DNA of 64,000 nt, taken from the NCBI GenBank assembly GCA_964642855.1, contig CAZXSK010000003.1:39988-103987 (forward strand). Reading direction: 5' to 3'. The stretch is from CAZXSK01 sp964642855 (lineage in GTDB: Bacteria; Planctomycetota; Phycisphaerae; SM23-33). Below the pieces are notes generated by a model that was not told the origin of the DNA, did not search any database, and saw only the letters and a program-made list of their open reading frames with translations. Positions 43,567 through 52,173 of the stretch are shown piece by piece (the stretch's first letter is position 1; each line of letters begins with the position of its first letter). A program made the translations under genes and the position numbers.

Positions 43567-44482
43567 TCGCCAGTCGAAGGGCACACGGCGAGTCTGCTGT
43601 GTCGGCCTTCCGAGCCTTCTGCACGTCTTCATCCTCGCCATTGGCGAAATCCGCGGCCATTGTTCCGGAGCCGTTTGCGCGCGCCGGCGGCTCCGGGGAA
43701 GTCCGAACCCCCACGCAGAAATTGGATTCGTGTAACTCCCCGCGAGGTCAGCGCGTTGCCGGAAATCGGGCGGGCCTTTCGGAACGTTTCGCTTCGACAT
43801 TTGCGGGGCGCGAGGGGAAAGGGTAGAGGCACCCGTCTTCGTGCTGGGCGCTTCGACGCGGCAGGCAGAAGGCCGCGAATGACGCGAACAGCGCGAATGG
43901 ACGCAAGCAGAAGGTTCGTCTTTCGTGCGTTACACGACGTGGCGGGCCCGTCTTTCGCGTTCGCGCTGCGACGGGCGGCAGACAGTTCGGCCGGGGACCT
44001 GCGGAATGATTCAGAGAGGCAGGCCAGAACCAGCGCCGCGGACAACGCCGGCTGGGTTTGATGCGATGAGAGCTACCCGCGACAACATGAGGATCCAAAG
44101 CCCACCGGCGGCGCAGGCGGGACGGTGGAGCCCTGTGCTGTCGGGTCAGGACTTTGCGCGAGGAGCATGGGCAGAGGGAGGCTGGGGCTGCCGGCTGGTA
44201 AGGCCGTCGGGCCGGAGTATCGGGCAGGCCTTGCGCGTCGGAGACACTCCTCGCCGCAGCCAGACGGACCTGTACGAGCCTTGCCGGATCTTGCCGGCCC
44301 TTGCCGGCGCTTGCCGGTTCGTGCCGGCTGGGTACGGCCGCGGCCGGCTGTTGCCGATCCTTGCCGGCCCTGAACACATCGCGCCGAGCGGATATGTCTA
44401 TAAGATGTTTCTGGAGATTGATTTATCGTTTGATCGCCGCATGGAGAGCACGAATCTGCGGGATGAGAGATATGCAGGAGCG
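43567..44482. other. Gene-free stretch after the PAP2-GT39 gene
   Basis: No credible gene was found. Open frames here lack family features and start sites. The left half has a repetitive piece near 43870-43915 with recurring gcgaa/gcgaatg. The right half holds a 10-base tandem repeat described separately. The stretch separates the PAP2-GT39 gene (+) from the end of cheB (-), so it joins two convergent units. No strong terminator was seen. Confidence 0.6.
44281..44330. repeat. 10-base tandem repeat (TTGCCGGnnc)
   Basis: Five units in perfect 10-base register read ttgccggatc, ttgccggccc, ttgccggcgc, ttgccggttc and gtgccggctg. Two more units (ttgccgatcc, ttgccggccc) follow at 44351-44370, offset by an interrupted 20 bases. 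The core TTGCCGG is constant and the last three bases vary. Confidence 0.85.
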
Positions 44483-45571
44483 TCAGCTTCCGGGCGTGGC
44501 GGCGGTTTTGGCGGCCAGGGCGTCGAGGATTTTGCCGGGCATGCGGGAGAGGGGCACGACCTGCTCGGCGGCGTTGAGTTTGATAGCCTCTTTGGGCATG
44601 CCGAAGACCACGCAGGATTTTTCATCCTGGGCGAGTGTATGGGCACCGGCGTTGCGCATGGCGAGGAGGCCTTCGGCACCATCGGCTCCCATGCCGGTGA
44701 GGATTACGCCGACGGCGTTCTTGCCGGCCTGTTTGGCGACGGATTTGAACAGGACATCGGCGGCGGGGCGCTGGTGGTGGACCCGCGCGGTCTTGGTCAG
44801 TTCGGTGAAGTATCGGGCGCCGCTGCGTTTGAGGACCATGTGGAAGTCGCCCGGGGCGATCAGCGCCAGGCCGGGCACGACGACTTCGCCGCCCTTGGCT
44901 TCGCGAACTTCCATTGCACAGAGCGAGTTGAGGCGTTCGGCGAAGGCGGTGGTGAAGTGCGGGGGCATGTGCTGGACGATGACGGTTCCGGGCGTGGAAA
45001 CCGGCAGCGAGGTCAGCACTTCGCGAATGGCTTCGGTCCCGCCGGTCGAGGCGCCGATCGCGAGGATCTTGTGGGTCGTCTGGGACAGCGCCTGGCGGGC
45101 GAGCGCGGAGACCGAGCTGGCCGAGACCGTCCGGCTGGATGCGCGGGGCACCTGGGAGCCAACCCGCACGCGGGCCGCAGCCCGGATCTTCTCGATCAGC
45201 GCTCCGCCGAGCTCACCGACCGAGAACGAGCCGCCGGGCTTGGAGACGACTTCCACGGCACCGGCTTCCAGGGCGGCCAGGGCGGTCTCGCTGCCCTCGG
45301 GCGTCAGCGAGCTGACGACGATGACCGGCAGCGGATGGTGTCGCATGAGTTTCCGCAGGAACGTCAGGCCGTCCATGCGGGGCATTTCCATGTCCAGCGT
45401 GATGACATCGGGCTTGAGCTGAACGATCTTGTCGCGGGCGACGTAGGGATCGACGGCGCTGCCGACGACGTGGATGTCGGGCGCCTTGTTGAGCTCCTTG
45501 GTGAGCACCTGTCGGACGACGGCGGAGTCGTCGACGATCAGGACCTGGATGGCACGTCCGGAGGACGGCAT
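44483..45571 (-). CDS. cheB: Chemotaxis response regulator protein-glutamate methylesterase CheB
   Basis: The 362-residue protein has a receiver (VDDSA, aspartate in VITLDMEMPRMDG, lysine in VVSKPGG), a linker rich in Ser and Arg, and the methylesterase with GASTGG, VIVQHMPPHF and LTGMGADGAEG. It removes methyl groups from receptor glutamates and gives feedback in adaptation. It is the last gene of the chemotaxis run, 21 bases after the receiver-CheX gene. No receptor gene is seen in the window. Confidence 0.95.
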   Translation of the reverse strand: MPSSGRAIQVLIVDDSAVVRQVLTKELNKAPDIHVVGSAVDPYVARDKIVQLKPDVITLDMEMPRMDGLTFLRKLMRHHPLPVIVVSSLTPEGSETALAALEAGAVEVVSKPGGSFSVGELGGALIEKIRAAARVRVGSQVPRASSRTVSASSVSALARQALSQTTHKILAIGASTGGTEAIREVLTSLPVSTPGTVIVQHMPPHFTTAFAERLNSLCAMEVREAKGGEVVVPGLALIAPGDFHMVLKRSGARYFTELTKTARVHHQRPAADVLFKSVAKQAGKNAVGVILTGMGADGAEGLLAMRNAGAHTLAQDEKSCVVFGMPKEAIKLNAAEQVVPLSRMPGKILDALAAKTAATPGS

Positions 45572-45592
45572 GGAGTACCTTACGGAAAACGG

Positions 45593-46480
45593 TTACGGGT
45601 TCAGTGCCTGCAGGTCTGCAGCTGCGACGATCTTTCCCTCCAGAAACAGGCCCAGCTCGCAGAGGCCGGCTTCGAGCATGAGCTTCGCCGAGCCCGCCAG
45701 CGGACGGTTGCGGAAGGTCTGGGGGATCTCGGCGGAATCTTCCAGCTCGGGCGGCGAGACGCGGACGACCGCTTCGGTGCCGGCGATCTGGGGCAGCAGG
45801 TTGCCGCAGATGACGTTGATCAGTTCGCGCAGCGCGTCGAGCTGCTGGTCCCAGGTGGGCACTTCCTGGCGGTCTTCGTCCATGCCCAGCATATTGGCAG
45901 CCAGTTCGGGCAGCATGCCGGTGGGCGCCCGCAGGAACAGGGCGCCGCGGACGGGGCCCTCGAACTCGACGTGTCCGAGGATGGTCGGACCCTCGTGGGT
46001 GGCGACGTCTTGCTCGTCCATCGCGGTGAACAGGAACGCCAGGGACATGGCCGTTTCTTCGGCGACGGCCTGGAGGGTTTCGTCGTACTTGCCGGCCTGG
46101 CTTTCGCTTGCGGCGGAGATGTCCTCGACGACCTCGCGGACCACCTCCGGGCTGAAGGGCTTGTGGATGAACTTGGCGCCCTTGTCCTTGAGCCGGTTGA
46201 CGCGGGTTTCGCTGCCCTCGGTGGAGATGACCACCAGGGGCATGTCGGCGTAGCTTGGATCGCCGCGGAGATTGTCGATCATCTCCTCGCCGTCCATGAC
46301 GGGCATGTTCAGGTCGGTGAAGACCACGTCGACCCAGTTGTCTTTCAGGGCCTGCAGGCCTTCCTGACCGTTGCCCGCCTGGACGATCTCGTCGATCTCC
46401 AGCCCGGCCATCTTGAGTGTCTTGATGACCATCGCCCGGGTCACCGAGCTGTCATCGATTACCAGTATCTTCAGTCCCAT
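45593..46480 (-). CDS. Receiver - CheX-like fusion protein
   Basis: The ATG at 46480 with GGAGG upstream gives 295 residues. The first 125 are a CheY-like receiver (VIDDSS, aspartate in VVFTDLNMPVMDG, lysine in FIHKPFS). The rest resembles CheX/CheC, with the phosphatase-type E-x2-N-x3-G motif in RELINVICGN. A receiver fused to a phosphatase domain could be a phosphate sink or a switch-binding regulator. Two other CheX proteins are in this window. It lies between cheD and cheB, so it belongs to chemotaxis. Confidence 0.8.
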   Translation of the reverse strand: MGLKILVIDDSSVTRAMVIKTLKMAGLEIDEIVQAGNGQEGLQALKDNWVDVVFTDLNMPVMDGEEMIDNLRGDPSYADMPLVVISTEGSETRVNRLKDKGAKFIHKPFSPEVVREVVEDISAASESQAGKYDETLQAVAEETAMSLAFLFTAMDEQDVATHEGPTILGHVEFEGPVRGALFLRAPTGMLPELAANMLGMDEDRQEVPTWDQQLDALRELINVICGNLLPQIAGTEAVVRVSPPELEDSAEIPQTFRNRPLAGSAKLMLEAGLCELGLFLEGKIVAAADLQALNP

Positions 46481-46568
46481 GGCAGTTGCCTCCACGGTTG
46501 GGTTGCCCCCACAAGGGAGCCTGCACTCCGGCCGGGGCGTGCGACGCTGTTGTGCGGAACCTGATTGG

Positions 46569-47048
46569 TCATAGCGGTTTCTCCCGGCCTGCGGTGCTCA
46601 GCCAGCATCTTCCGGAACCGATTTCGAGATACATGGTCCTGGCCGAGACGCCCCCGACGTCCTCGGACTCGATCATGATCCCGTTCTTCCAGAAGATCTT
46701 CTTGAGGATGATGTAATTGCGTTTGCCGATGGCGAACCGATCGTCGGATTTGCCCTGGACGTTGGCGCCGCCGGCGACTTTCACGACCAGCCGGCGCTTC
46801 TCGGCACCCGCGTCGTACAGTTTGCGGAAGAAGGCCGGTATGCCCGTGTCGACGAACATGTACGGATTGGCCTTTGCCTTCTCGGGGTTGATGCTCGACA
46901 TGGGCATCATCACGTGCAGCAGCCCGCCGACCGAGCGGCTCGGATCGTACACCGCCACGCCGAGGCAACTGCCCAAAGCATGGGTGACAATCACGTGTCC
47001 CGCCGATGAGGCAATCTTCATGTCCGCTACGCCGACAATATGTTTCAT
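46569..47048 (-). CDS. cheD: Chemoreceptor glutamine deamidase CheD
   Basis: The 159-residue product has the catalytic cysteine in THALGSCLGVAVYD and the histidine in GGLLHVMMP, as in CheD. It deamidates receptor glutamines and in many bacteria also binds CheC. A GGAGGAA site precedes the ATG. It follows cheR by 25 bases. Confidence 0.93.
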   Translation of the reverse strand: MKHIVGVADMKIASSAGHVIVTHALGSCLGVAVYDPSRSVGGLLHVMMPMSSINPEKAKANPYMFVDTGIPAFFRKLYDAGAEKRRLVVKVAGGANVQGKSDDRFAIGKRNYIILKKIFWKNGIMIESEDVGGVSARTMYLEIGSGRCWLSTAGREKPL

Positions 47049-47073
47049 GCCCGGTTCCTCCGCAGCGGGGCCC

Positions 47074-47907
47074 TTACGGCTTCATGTAGGTCGCGGGCTG
47101 GACGTACTTGTATTTGTGGTCGATGCCCGTGAGGCTTTCGGAATGCCCCAGCAGCAGCGAACCACCCGGCGCGAGCAACTCGTAATAGCGATTGACCAGT
47201 TTGCCCTGCGTGGCCTTGTCGAAGTAGATCATCACGTTACGGCAGAAGATCACGTCGAACGGGCCTCGCATCGGCCAGTTCTCCATGAGGTTCAGCCGGG
47301 CGAAATGAATCAGCTTCCGCAGGTTGTCCTTGGCAGTATAGATCTTGTCGCCGCCGTCCTTGGTGCACGTGAAGTACTTGTTCACCAGGTGCTTGGCGGT
47401 CTCCCGGAAGCGGTCTTCCTTGTACAGACCCCGCTGGGCGATCCCGAGGACCTTCGTCGACAGGTCGGTCGCCAGAATGGCTGCGTCCCAGTTGCGAAGA
47501 TCCGGAATCTCTTCGTTGAGCAGCATCGCGATGGAGTAGGGTTCTTCGCCCGACGAGCAGCCGGCACTCCAGATCCTCAGCCGTCGCTGGCGCGCTGCGA
47601 CAATCTGGGGCAGGACCTTCTCCTGGAGATACACAAAGTGCTTGGACTCGCGGAAGAAATACGTGAGATTCGTCGAGATGGTGTCGAGCATGGTCGTCAG
47701 CTCGGCCCCGGAGGAATCGTTCCGCACGTATTCCATGTATTGCTGGAACGATCGCATGCCCAGCTTACGGATGCGCTTGCCGAGACGTGCCTTGACGAGC
47801 TCTTTCTTGCCATCATGCAGATTGATGCCGCACTTGGTCTTGACGAAGTTGCTGATCTCGTTGAACTCAGACTCCGTCAATGCGGCCGATTCGGCAAACA
47901 CACTCAT
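47074..47907 (-). CDS. cheR: Chemotaxis protein methyltransferase CheR
   Basis: The ATG at 47907 gives 277 residues, a normal length; earlier in-frame starts would add 81 unmatched residues. The N-terminal helical domain is followed by the SAM-binding core: RIWSAGCSSGEEPYSIAML, ILATDLSTKVL, and FDVIFCRNVMIYFD. It methylates receptor glutamates using S-adenosylmethionine. It is preceded by a 321-base intergenic region with a weak sigma-28-type site. Confidence 0.95.
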   Translation of the reverse strand: MSVFAESAALTESEFNEISNFVKTKCGINLHDGKKELVKARLGKRIRKLGMRSFQQYMEYVRNDSSGAELTTMLDTISTNLTYFFRESKHFVYLQEKVLPQIVAARQRRLRIWSAGCSSGEEPYSIAMLLNEEIPDLRNWDAAILATDLSTKVLGIAQRGLYKEDRFRETAKHLVNKYFTCTKDGGDKIYTAKDNLRKLIHFARLNLMENWPMRGPFDVIFCRNVMIYFDKATQGKLVNRYYELLAPGGSLLLGHSESLTGIDHKYKYVQPATYMKP

Positions 47908-48228
47908 GGACCCTATACCTCCCGTGAAGGCGACCAGGTCGCCTCCCGAAGCCATTCGACTGGGTCTATACCCCCTGGCATCGACCCCCAACAGCCGGGG
48001 CACCCCCGGCTGGTCGACGGCGATGGTTCCGCCACCAACCATTGGCCCGATGATCCCCAAGCCGTACCTAGTATCGACTGTTTCCAAGCGCCACTTTCGC
48101 AACGCCACGCCCGAACGAAGCCGCCCACGAAACGGCGTCGCCCGGCGCACGATCCGACTTCGGCCTGGTCGGCGTGTGTGCAGATCGGGCCGAAGTCGAA
48201 AGCGCCTGGTTCCCCAACGTCGACCGGG
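47908..48228. other. Intergenic region between cheW and cheR with two hairpins
   Basis: No gene is seen. An inverted repeat of agccgggg at 47993-48000 and ccccggct at 48004-48011 has a three-base loop. A second, gacttcggcc at 48156-48165 and ggccgaagtc at 48188-48197, has a 22-base loop and follows the cheW stop. Neither has a U-run. A weak sigma-28-type site lies at 48071-48098. Confidence 0.6.
48071..48098 (-). promoter_or_regulatory. Weak sigma-28-type promoter candidate before cheR
   Basis: On the minus strand GAAAGTGG and GTCGATAC are separated by 12 bases (consensus TAAAGTTT, 11 bases, GCCGATAA). The spacing is one off and several bases differ. It lies about 165 bases upstream of the cheR start. 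Confidence 0.25.
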
Positions 48229-48735
48229 TCAGATCTCGGCGACAGCCTGCAGGGCCTGGAGGTCCTGCGGGTTGAGGATCGTGCCGATGTCCAGCAGGAT
48301 GGTCACGCGCGTACCGGTCTTGCCCATCCCGAGGATGAAGTCGGTGTTGACCGTCGTGCCGAACGAGGGCGGATCCTCAATATCGTCGCCGGCGATGTCC
48401 AGCACTTCCTGGACCTTGTCGACCACGATGCCCATGTCGACCTCGCCGACCGTCACGACGATGATGCACGTCTGCTCGGTACGTTCCGCCTCTTCCATGC
48501 CGAATTTCAGCCGCAGGTCCATCACCGGAATGACCTTCCCCCGAAGGTTGATCACGCCCTTGATGAACCCGGGCGTTCGCGGAACGGCCGTGACGTCCAT
48601 GGCCCCGATGATCTCGCGGACCTTCAGGATCTCCAGGCCGTATTCCTCGTTGCCCAGAGAGAACGTCAGGTACATGCCCGCACGGTCCCGGGTCTGCTGG
48701 CCTTCGGCCGGTACGGTAGTTTCATCAGCCATCAT
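48229..48735 (-). CDS. cheW: Chemotaxis coupling protein CheW
   Basis: The 168-residue protein is an SH3-like CheW domain: YLTFSLGNEEYGLEILKVRE, VPRTPGFIKGVINLRGKVIP and the C-terminal part GMGKTGTRVTILLDI. It links receptors to CheA. An AAGGAG site lies right before an ATGATG start. It follows cheA by 106 bases. Confidence 0.95.
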   Translation of the reverse strand: MMADETTVPAEGQQTRDRAGMYLTFSLGNEEYGLEILKVREIIGAMDVTAVPRTPGFIKGVINLRGKVIPVMDLRLKFGMEEAERTEQTCIIVVTVGEVDMGIVVDKVQEVLDIAGDDIEDPPSFGTTVNTDFILGMGKTGTRVTILLDIGTILNPQDLQALQAVAEI

Positions 48736-48841
48736 TTTCTCCTTTGAATCAATCCGCAGCCGCAGGCTGCGGTCCCCGGCAGAATCTCCCCTTGTTCCAA
48801 GAGGCGATTGCTCTGTTCTCTACTCGTTACTCGAACTCCAG

Positions 48842-51568
48842 TCAGGCGGCGGTGACGTCCATCATGGATCCGTCGGCTTCCTGGGAAAGTTTCAGAATCC
48901 CGGTGGCGTCGAGGATCAGGCCAACGCGGCCGTCGCCGAGGATCGCGCCGCCCGAGACACCTGGAATGTGCCCAAGCATGGATCCCAGCGACTTGATGAC
49001 CACCTGCTGTTGTCCCAGAAGTTCATCGACCATAAGAGCACACCGCTTTCCTTCTCCCTCGATAATGATCAGCAGTGCGTCGTACGGATCCTGTTCGCCG
49101 CCGTCGATATCAAACAACTGGTTCAGGCGGAAGATCGGCAGCAGCTCGCCGCGGAGCAGCACCGCCTCGCCCCGCCCGGTCACGGTGGACACCATGCCCT
49201 CGGCCGGACGGAAGCTCTGCTCGATCGAGATCGTCGGCAGCAGGTATCGCTGGTCGCCCACNNNNNNNNNNNNNNNNNNNNNNNNNNNNNNNNNNNNNNN
49301 NNNNNNNNNNNNNNNNNNNNNNNNNNNNNNNNNNNNNNNNNNNNNNNNNNNNNNNNNNNNNACCAGGCCTCGCTCGATTCCCTTGGCGAGGATCTTCTCG
49401 CGGTCCAGGCCCTTGCCGTCGTCCTTGATCTCGATCACGACGTTCCCTGCCGCGTGATACGCACGCAGGGTGACCGTACCGGTGGGGTCCTTGCCCGCCT
49501 CGGCTCGGACATCGGCCGGCTCGATGCCGTGATCGCAGGAGTTGCGCATCATGTGAATCAGCGGATCGCCGAGAGACTCGACCATGGTGCGATCGATCTC
49601 GGTTTCTTCGCCTTCGGTGACGAACCGGACCTGCTTGCCCGCCTTCTTGCTGACGTCCCGCACCAACCGGGCCATCTTCTGGAAGGTCTGCTTGAGCGGA
49701 ACCATCCGCAGACCCATCGTCAGGTCCTGCAGCTCGCGAATGATCTTGCCCGCATGGGATACGTTCCGGGCAAGTCGCCCTGCCTCTTCGGTGGCTACCA
49801 CCGGGTCCTGGGCCACCATCGACTGGGCAATCACCAGTTCGCCGACCATGTTGATAAGCTGGTCCAGGCGGCCGGTCGTCACGCGAACGGAACTCTCGGT
49901 GGTCGCCCCTGCTCCGCCCGACATCTTCTTCTGGGTGCGAACCGCATCGCGAACGTCCTGGGGTTTGGCGGCGCCCTTCTCGACCAGCGCCTGGCCGATC
50001 TTCTTGTCTCCCTTGGAGCTGTCGGTCTCCTCAACCTGATCGCGCTGGACCTGGCCTTTGCCCACCAGGATGTCGCCGACACGCATCGGTTCGACGGATT
50101 CCTCGTCGTTGACACCCGCGGCCTCGGGATCGGTCAGGATGCGAAGCAGATCGGTGAGGTTGTCCGGAACCACCAGCGGGCTGCCCGGAGCCGCTCCGTC
50201 GAGCCCTTCGATCATCACTTTCAGAGCATCGCTGGATTGCAGTGCCAGGTCGGCAAATCCGCCGGAGATGCGGATCTCGCCGTCGCGGGCACGGTCCAGC
50301 AGATTCTCTGCGAGGTGCGCGAGCTTCTGGATGCGATCGAGATCCAGAAAGCCGCTGGTCCCCTTGATCGTGTGGAACGCCCGGAAGACCACGTTGACCT
50401 GCTCGGCATCCTCGGGATTGCTCTCCAGTTCCAGCAGCGCCGCCTCGGCCATGTTGATGTGGTCGAGACATTCGATGATGAAGTCCTTCATCAGGTCCAC
50501 GTCTGCCGCGTCGGGCACCACGGCCGGGCCGGAGAACTCGGGGGCTTCCACCTGGGTGCCGCCTTGGCCGGCGTCGGCCTGGGTCGTCTCCTGGGGCTCC
50601 TCGGGCTGGGCAACGGGTTCCTCAGCGGCTTCCGCCTCCGTCGTTTCCTGAGCGGCCGGCTCGGGGGTTTCTTCCTCGGCGACGGGTTCGGGCGCCTCCT
50701 GGGGCTCCTCGGGCTGGGCAGCGGGTTCCTCAGCGGCTTCCGCCTCCGTCGTTTCCTGGGCGGCCGGCTCGGGGGTTTCTTCCTCGGCGACGGGTTCGGG
50801 CTGCTCCTCGCCGGCGGGTTCCAGCTCCTGCTCAGCGGGTGGCTGGGGCTGATCTTCGCCGACGGGTTCGGGTTCGACGCCTTCCTGGGCGAGCGGCTCG
50901 AGTTCGGTGCGGGCTTCCTGCAGCGATCCGGCCGGGTCATCGGCCATGCCCTGGGCGATCAGGCCCACGTGATAGCCTGCGCTTCCGATGGCCTCGCATG
51001 CCTCGGTGGAGAGGTTCTCACTGGCCGCCAGGGCCATCAGGGCGTCGTAGATGGCGCCGATCTGGGTTTCGTCGGTCGCGTCGGCATCGCAGATCAGCCG
51101 GTAGACCCCTGCGATGGAACCGTCTGCCTCGCCTGCCGGCTGGGTGTCGGACTCGGCCGGTGTTTCTGCCTGGGCCTGTCCTTCCGGCTGCGGAGTCTGG
51201 TCCTCGGTCTGGTCGGGTTCGCCCGCGCCAGGTGCGGCGCCTGCGACCTCGTTGAGTGCCGAGATGGCCTGGTCTACGACATCGGCCTGGGCTTTGTCTT
51301 CCAGGAAGGACTGGGCGGACTCGACGCACCGTGCGATCTGGGTGAGTGTGGCTTTGGGGTCGCCCACCTGGTCCTGGTAGATTGCCTGGAGCTGGGTGAG
51401 CATGAGGGTGACCAGCGACGCGAGTTTCTCGTCTTCGGGTACGTTACGGAACCCCGATTCCAGGCTCGTGCCGATTCCGATGATGACTTCCTTATCGGAG
51501 GCATCGGCGACCTGGATCCAGCCCCAAAGACCCTTGATGGCTTGCAGCGTATCTTCTTTCCAAGACAT
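48842..51568 (-). CDS. cheA: Chemotaxis histidine kinase CheA (split by gap, unusual N-terminus)
   Basis: The protein is about 900 residues. It has a helical N-terminal region (about 1-110), a long Pro/Glu/Ala-rich linker (about 110-345) with a 108-base tandem repeat, the Hpt domain with phosphorylated His in FRAFHTIKGTSGF near 400, a segment RVGDILVGKGQVQRDQVEE near 494-545 resembling MshEN/GspE-N modules, the dimerisation part (VRVTTGRLDQLINMVGELVI), an N-box region (MIHMMRNSCDHGIEP reads as LIHMMRNSCDHGIEP), and a CheW-like end (GDQRYLLPTISIEQ). The ATP-binding G boxes are missing at the N gap. CheA phosphorylates CheY and CheB. Confidence 0.93.
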   Translation of the reverse strand: MSWKEDTLQAIKGLWGWIQVADASDKEVIIGIGTSLESGFRNVPEDEKLASLVTLMLTQLQAIYQDQVGDPKATLTQIARCVESAQSFLEDKAQADVVDQAISALNEVAGAAPGAGEPDQTEDQTPQPEGQAQAETPAESDTQPAGEADGSIAGVYRLICDADATDETQIGAIYDALMALAASENLSTEACEAIGSAGYHVGLIAQGMADDPAGSLQEARTELEPLAQEGVEPEPVGEDQPQPPAEQELEPAGEEQPEPVAEEETPEPAAQETTEAEAAEEPAAQPEEPQEAPEPVAEEETPEPAAQETTEAEAAEEPVAQPEEPQETTQADAGQGGTQVEAPEFSGPAVVPDAADVDLMKDFIIECLDHINMAEAALLELESNPEDAEQVNVVFRAFHTIKGTSGFLDLDRIQKLAHLAENLLDRARDGEIRISGGFADLALQSSDALKVMIEGLDGAAPGSPLVVPDNLTDLLRILTDPEAAGVNDEESVEPMRVGDILVGKGQVQRDQVEETDSSKGDKKIGQALVEKGAAKPQDVRDAVRTQKKMSGGAGATTESSVRVTTGRLDQLINMVGELVIAQSMVAQDPVVATEEAGRLARNVSHAGKIIRELQDLTMGLRMVPLKQTFQKMARLVRDVSKKAGKQVRFVTEGEETEIDRTMVESLGDPLIHMMRNSCDHGIEPADVRAEAGKDPTGTVTLRAYHAAGNVVIEIKDDGKGLDREKILAKGIERGLXXXXXXXXXXXXXXXXXXXXXXXXXXXXXXXXXXVGDQRYLLPTISIEQSFRPAEGMVSTVTGRGEAVLLRGELLPIFRLNQLFDIDGGEQDPYDALLIIIEGEGKRCALMVDELLGQQQVVIKSLGSMLGHIPGVSGGAILGDGRVGLILDATGILKLSQEADGSMMDVTAA
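49262..49361. other. 100-N assembly gap inside cheA
   Basis: The run is exactly 100 N. It falls between DREKILAKGIERGL and VGDQRYLL. In typical CheA proteins about 75-85 residues stand there, with the DVSGRGVGMDVV-type G box, so the real gap is probably near 230-260 bases and not 100. Confidence 0.9.
50591..50801 (-). repeat. 108-base tandem repeat in the cheA linker
   Basis: Two units start at 50591 and 50699. Over about 101 bases they differ at only two positions. Each encodes PEPVAEEETPEPAAQETTEA and continues EAAEEPxAQPEEPQE. The near-identity suggests recent slippage or duplication, so linker length probably varies between strains. Confidence 0.9.
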
Positions 51569-51655
51569 AGTCGGCTTCCTTGAGCCTGTACCTAGTTGAC
51601 CGCAGAAATCCCCCGCCCGCCTCGCATGGCGGGCTTCGTGTGGGTGAAACGACTG

Positions 51656-52144
51656 CTATCTGTTCCCGGCGACCAGTCCGGTCCACAGGGGCCCGACCTC
51701 GGAGCTGTAGCAGGTCCTCTGCGAGGCGAGGTCGCTTTGGACGAGCACTTCGAGGCTGTCGGCCCGCATGACGCTGGGCAGGGAGATTTCGACATCGAGA
51801 CCTTTCCTGTCCAGCAGCGTTTTGGTCTGTCCGACGATGATGTTCGTCAGTTCGCCGACGGCGTCGCCCATGTCAGGCGAGTCGAAGGGAATCTCGAAGC
51901 CTGCGAATCTCGGGGCGAGAGCTTCGGCGGTCTGCCGAGGCAGGCCCACGTAGACCGCCCACTCGAGATCGCCGACGATGGTGATGACCGCCAGGATCAC
52001 CCCGCCGTCTTCCGAGGGGACATCCTCTCCCTGGGAGACGGTCACCTCGACCCCGCACATCATCTGCAGGATCTCGGAGACGGCCGTGGTGACGGCATCG
52101 GAGTGTTCCATGGTGGTTTGCGTATCCTGGTTGGCTTGAGTCAC
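51656..52144 (-). CDS. cheX: CheX-like CheY-P phosphatase
   Basis: The 162-residue product (GTG at 52144; an ATG at 52111 is an alternative) has DAVGELTNIIVGQ, the D-x3-E-x2-N-x3-G phosphatase motif, and DVEISLPSV. It dephosphorylates CheY-P. It lies between cheY and cheA, the expected place. It is a paralogue of the orphan CheX at 30946-31431. Confidence 0.88.
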   Translation of the reverse strand: MTQANQDTQTTMEHSDAVTTAVSEILQMMCGVEVTVSQGEDVPSEDGGVILAVITIVGDLEWAVYVGLPRQTAEALAPRFAGFEIPFDSPDMGDAVGELTNIIVGQTKTLLDRKGLDVEISLPSVMRADSLEVLVQSDLASQRTCYSSEVGPLWTGLVAGNR

Positions 52145-52173
52145 GTCTGCGCCCCCGACCCTCGTGATGTGGC

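Noticed and set aside
43660..44061. A possible small gene (133 codons) in the gene-free stretch
   Set aside because: It is Arg/Ala-rich, has no ribosome site and runs through repetitive gcgaa sequence.
44281..44370. CRISPR array
   Set aside because: The repeats are 10 bases with no spacers, and no cas gene is near.
43925..46564. An 879-codon open frame on the + strand running from the gene-free stretch over cheB and the receiver-CheX gene
   Set aside because: Antisense to two certain genes; the Gly/Asp/Val-rich translation is typical of shadow frames.
47642..51583. A very long open frame (1313 codons) on the + strand opposite cheA, cheW and cheR
   Set aside because: It is the complement of well-supported chemotaxis genes, has low-complexity translation and no family features. 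High GC lowers stop frequency on the antisense strand.
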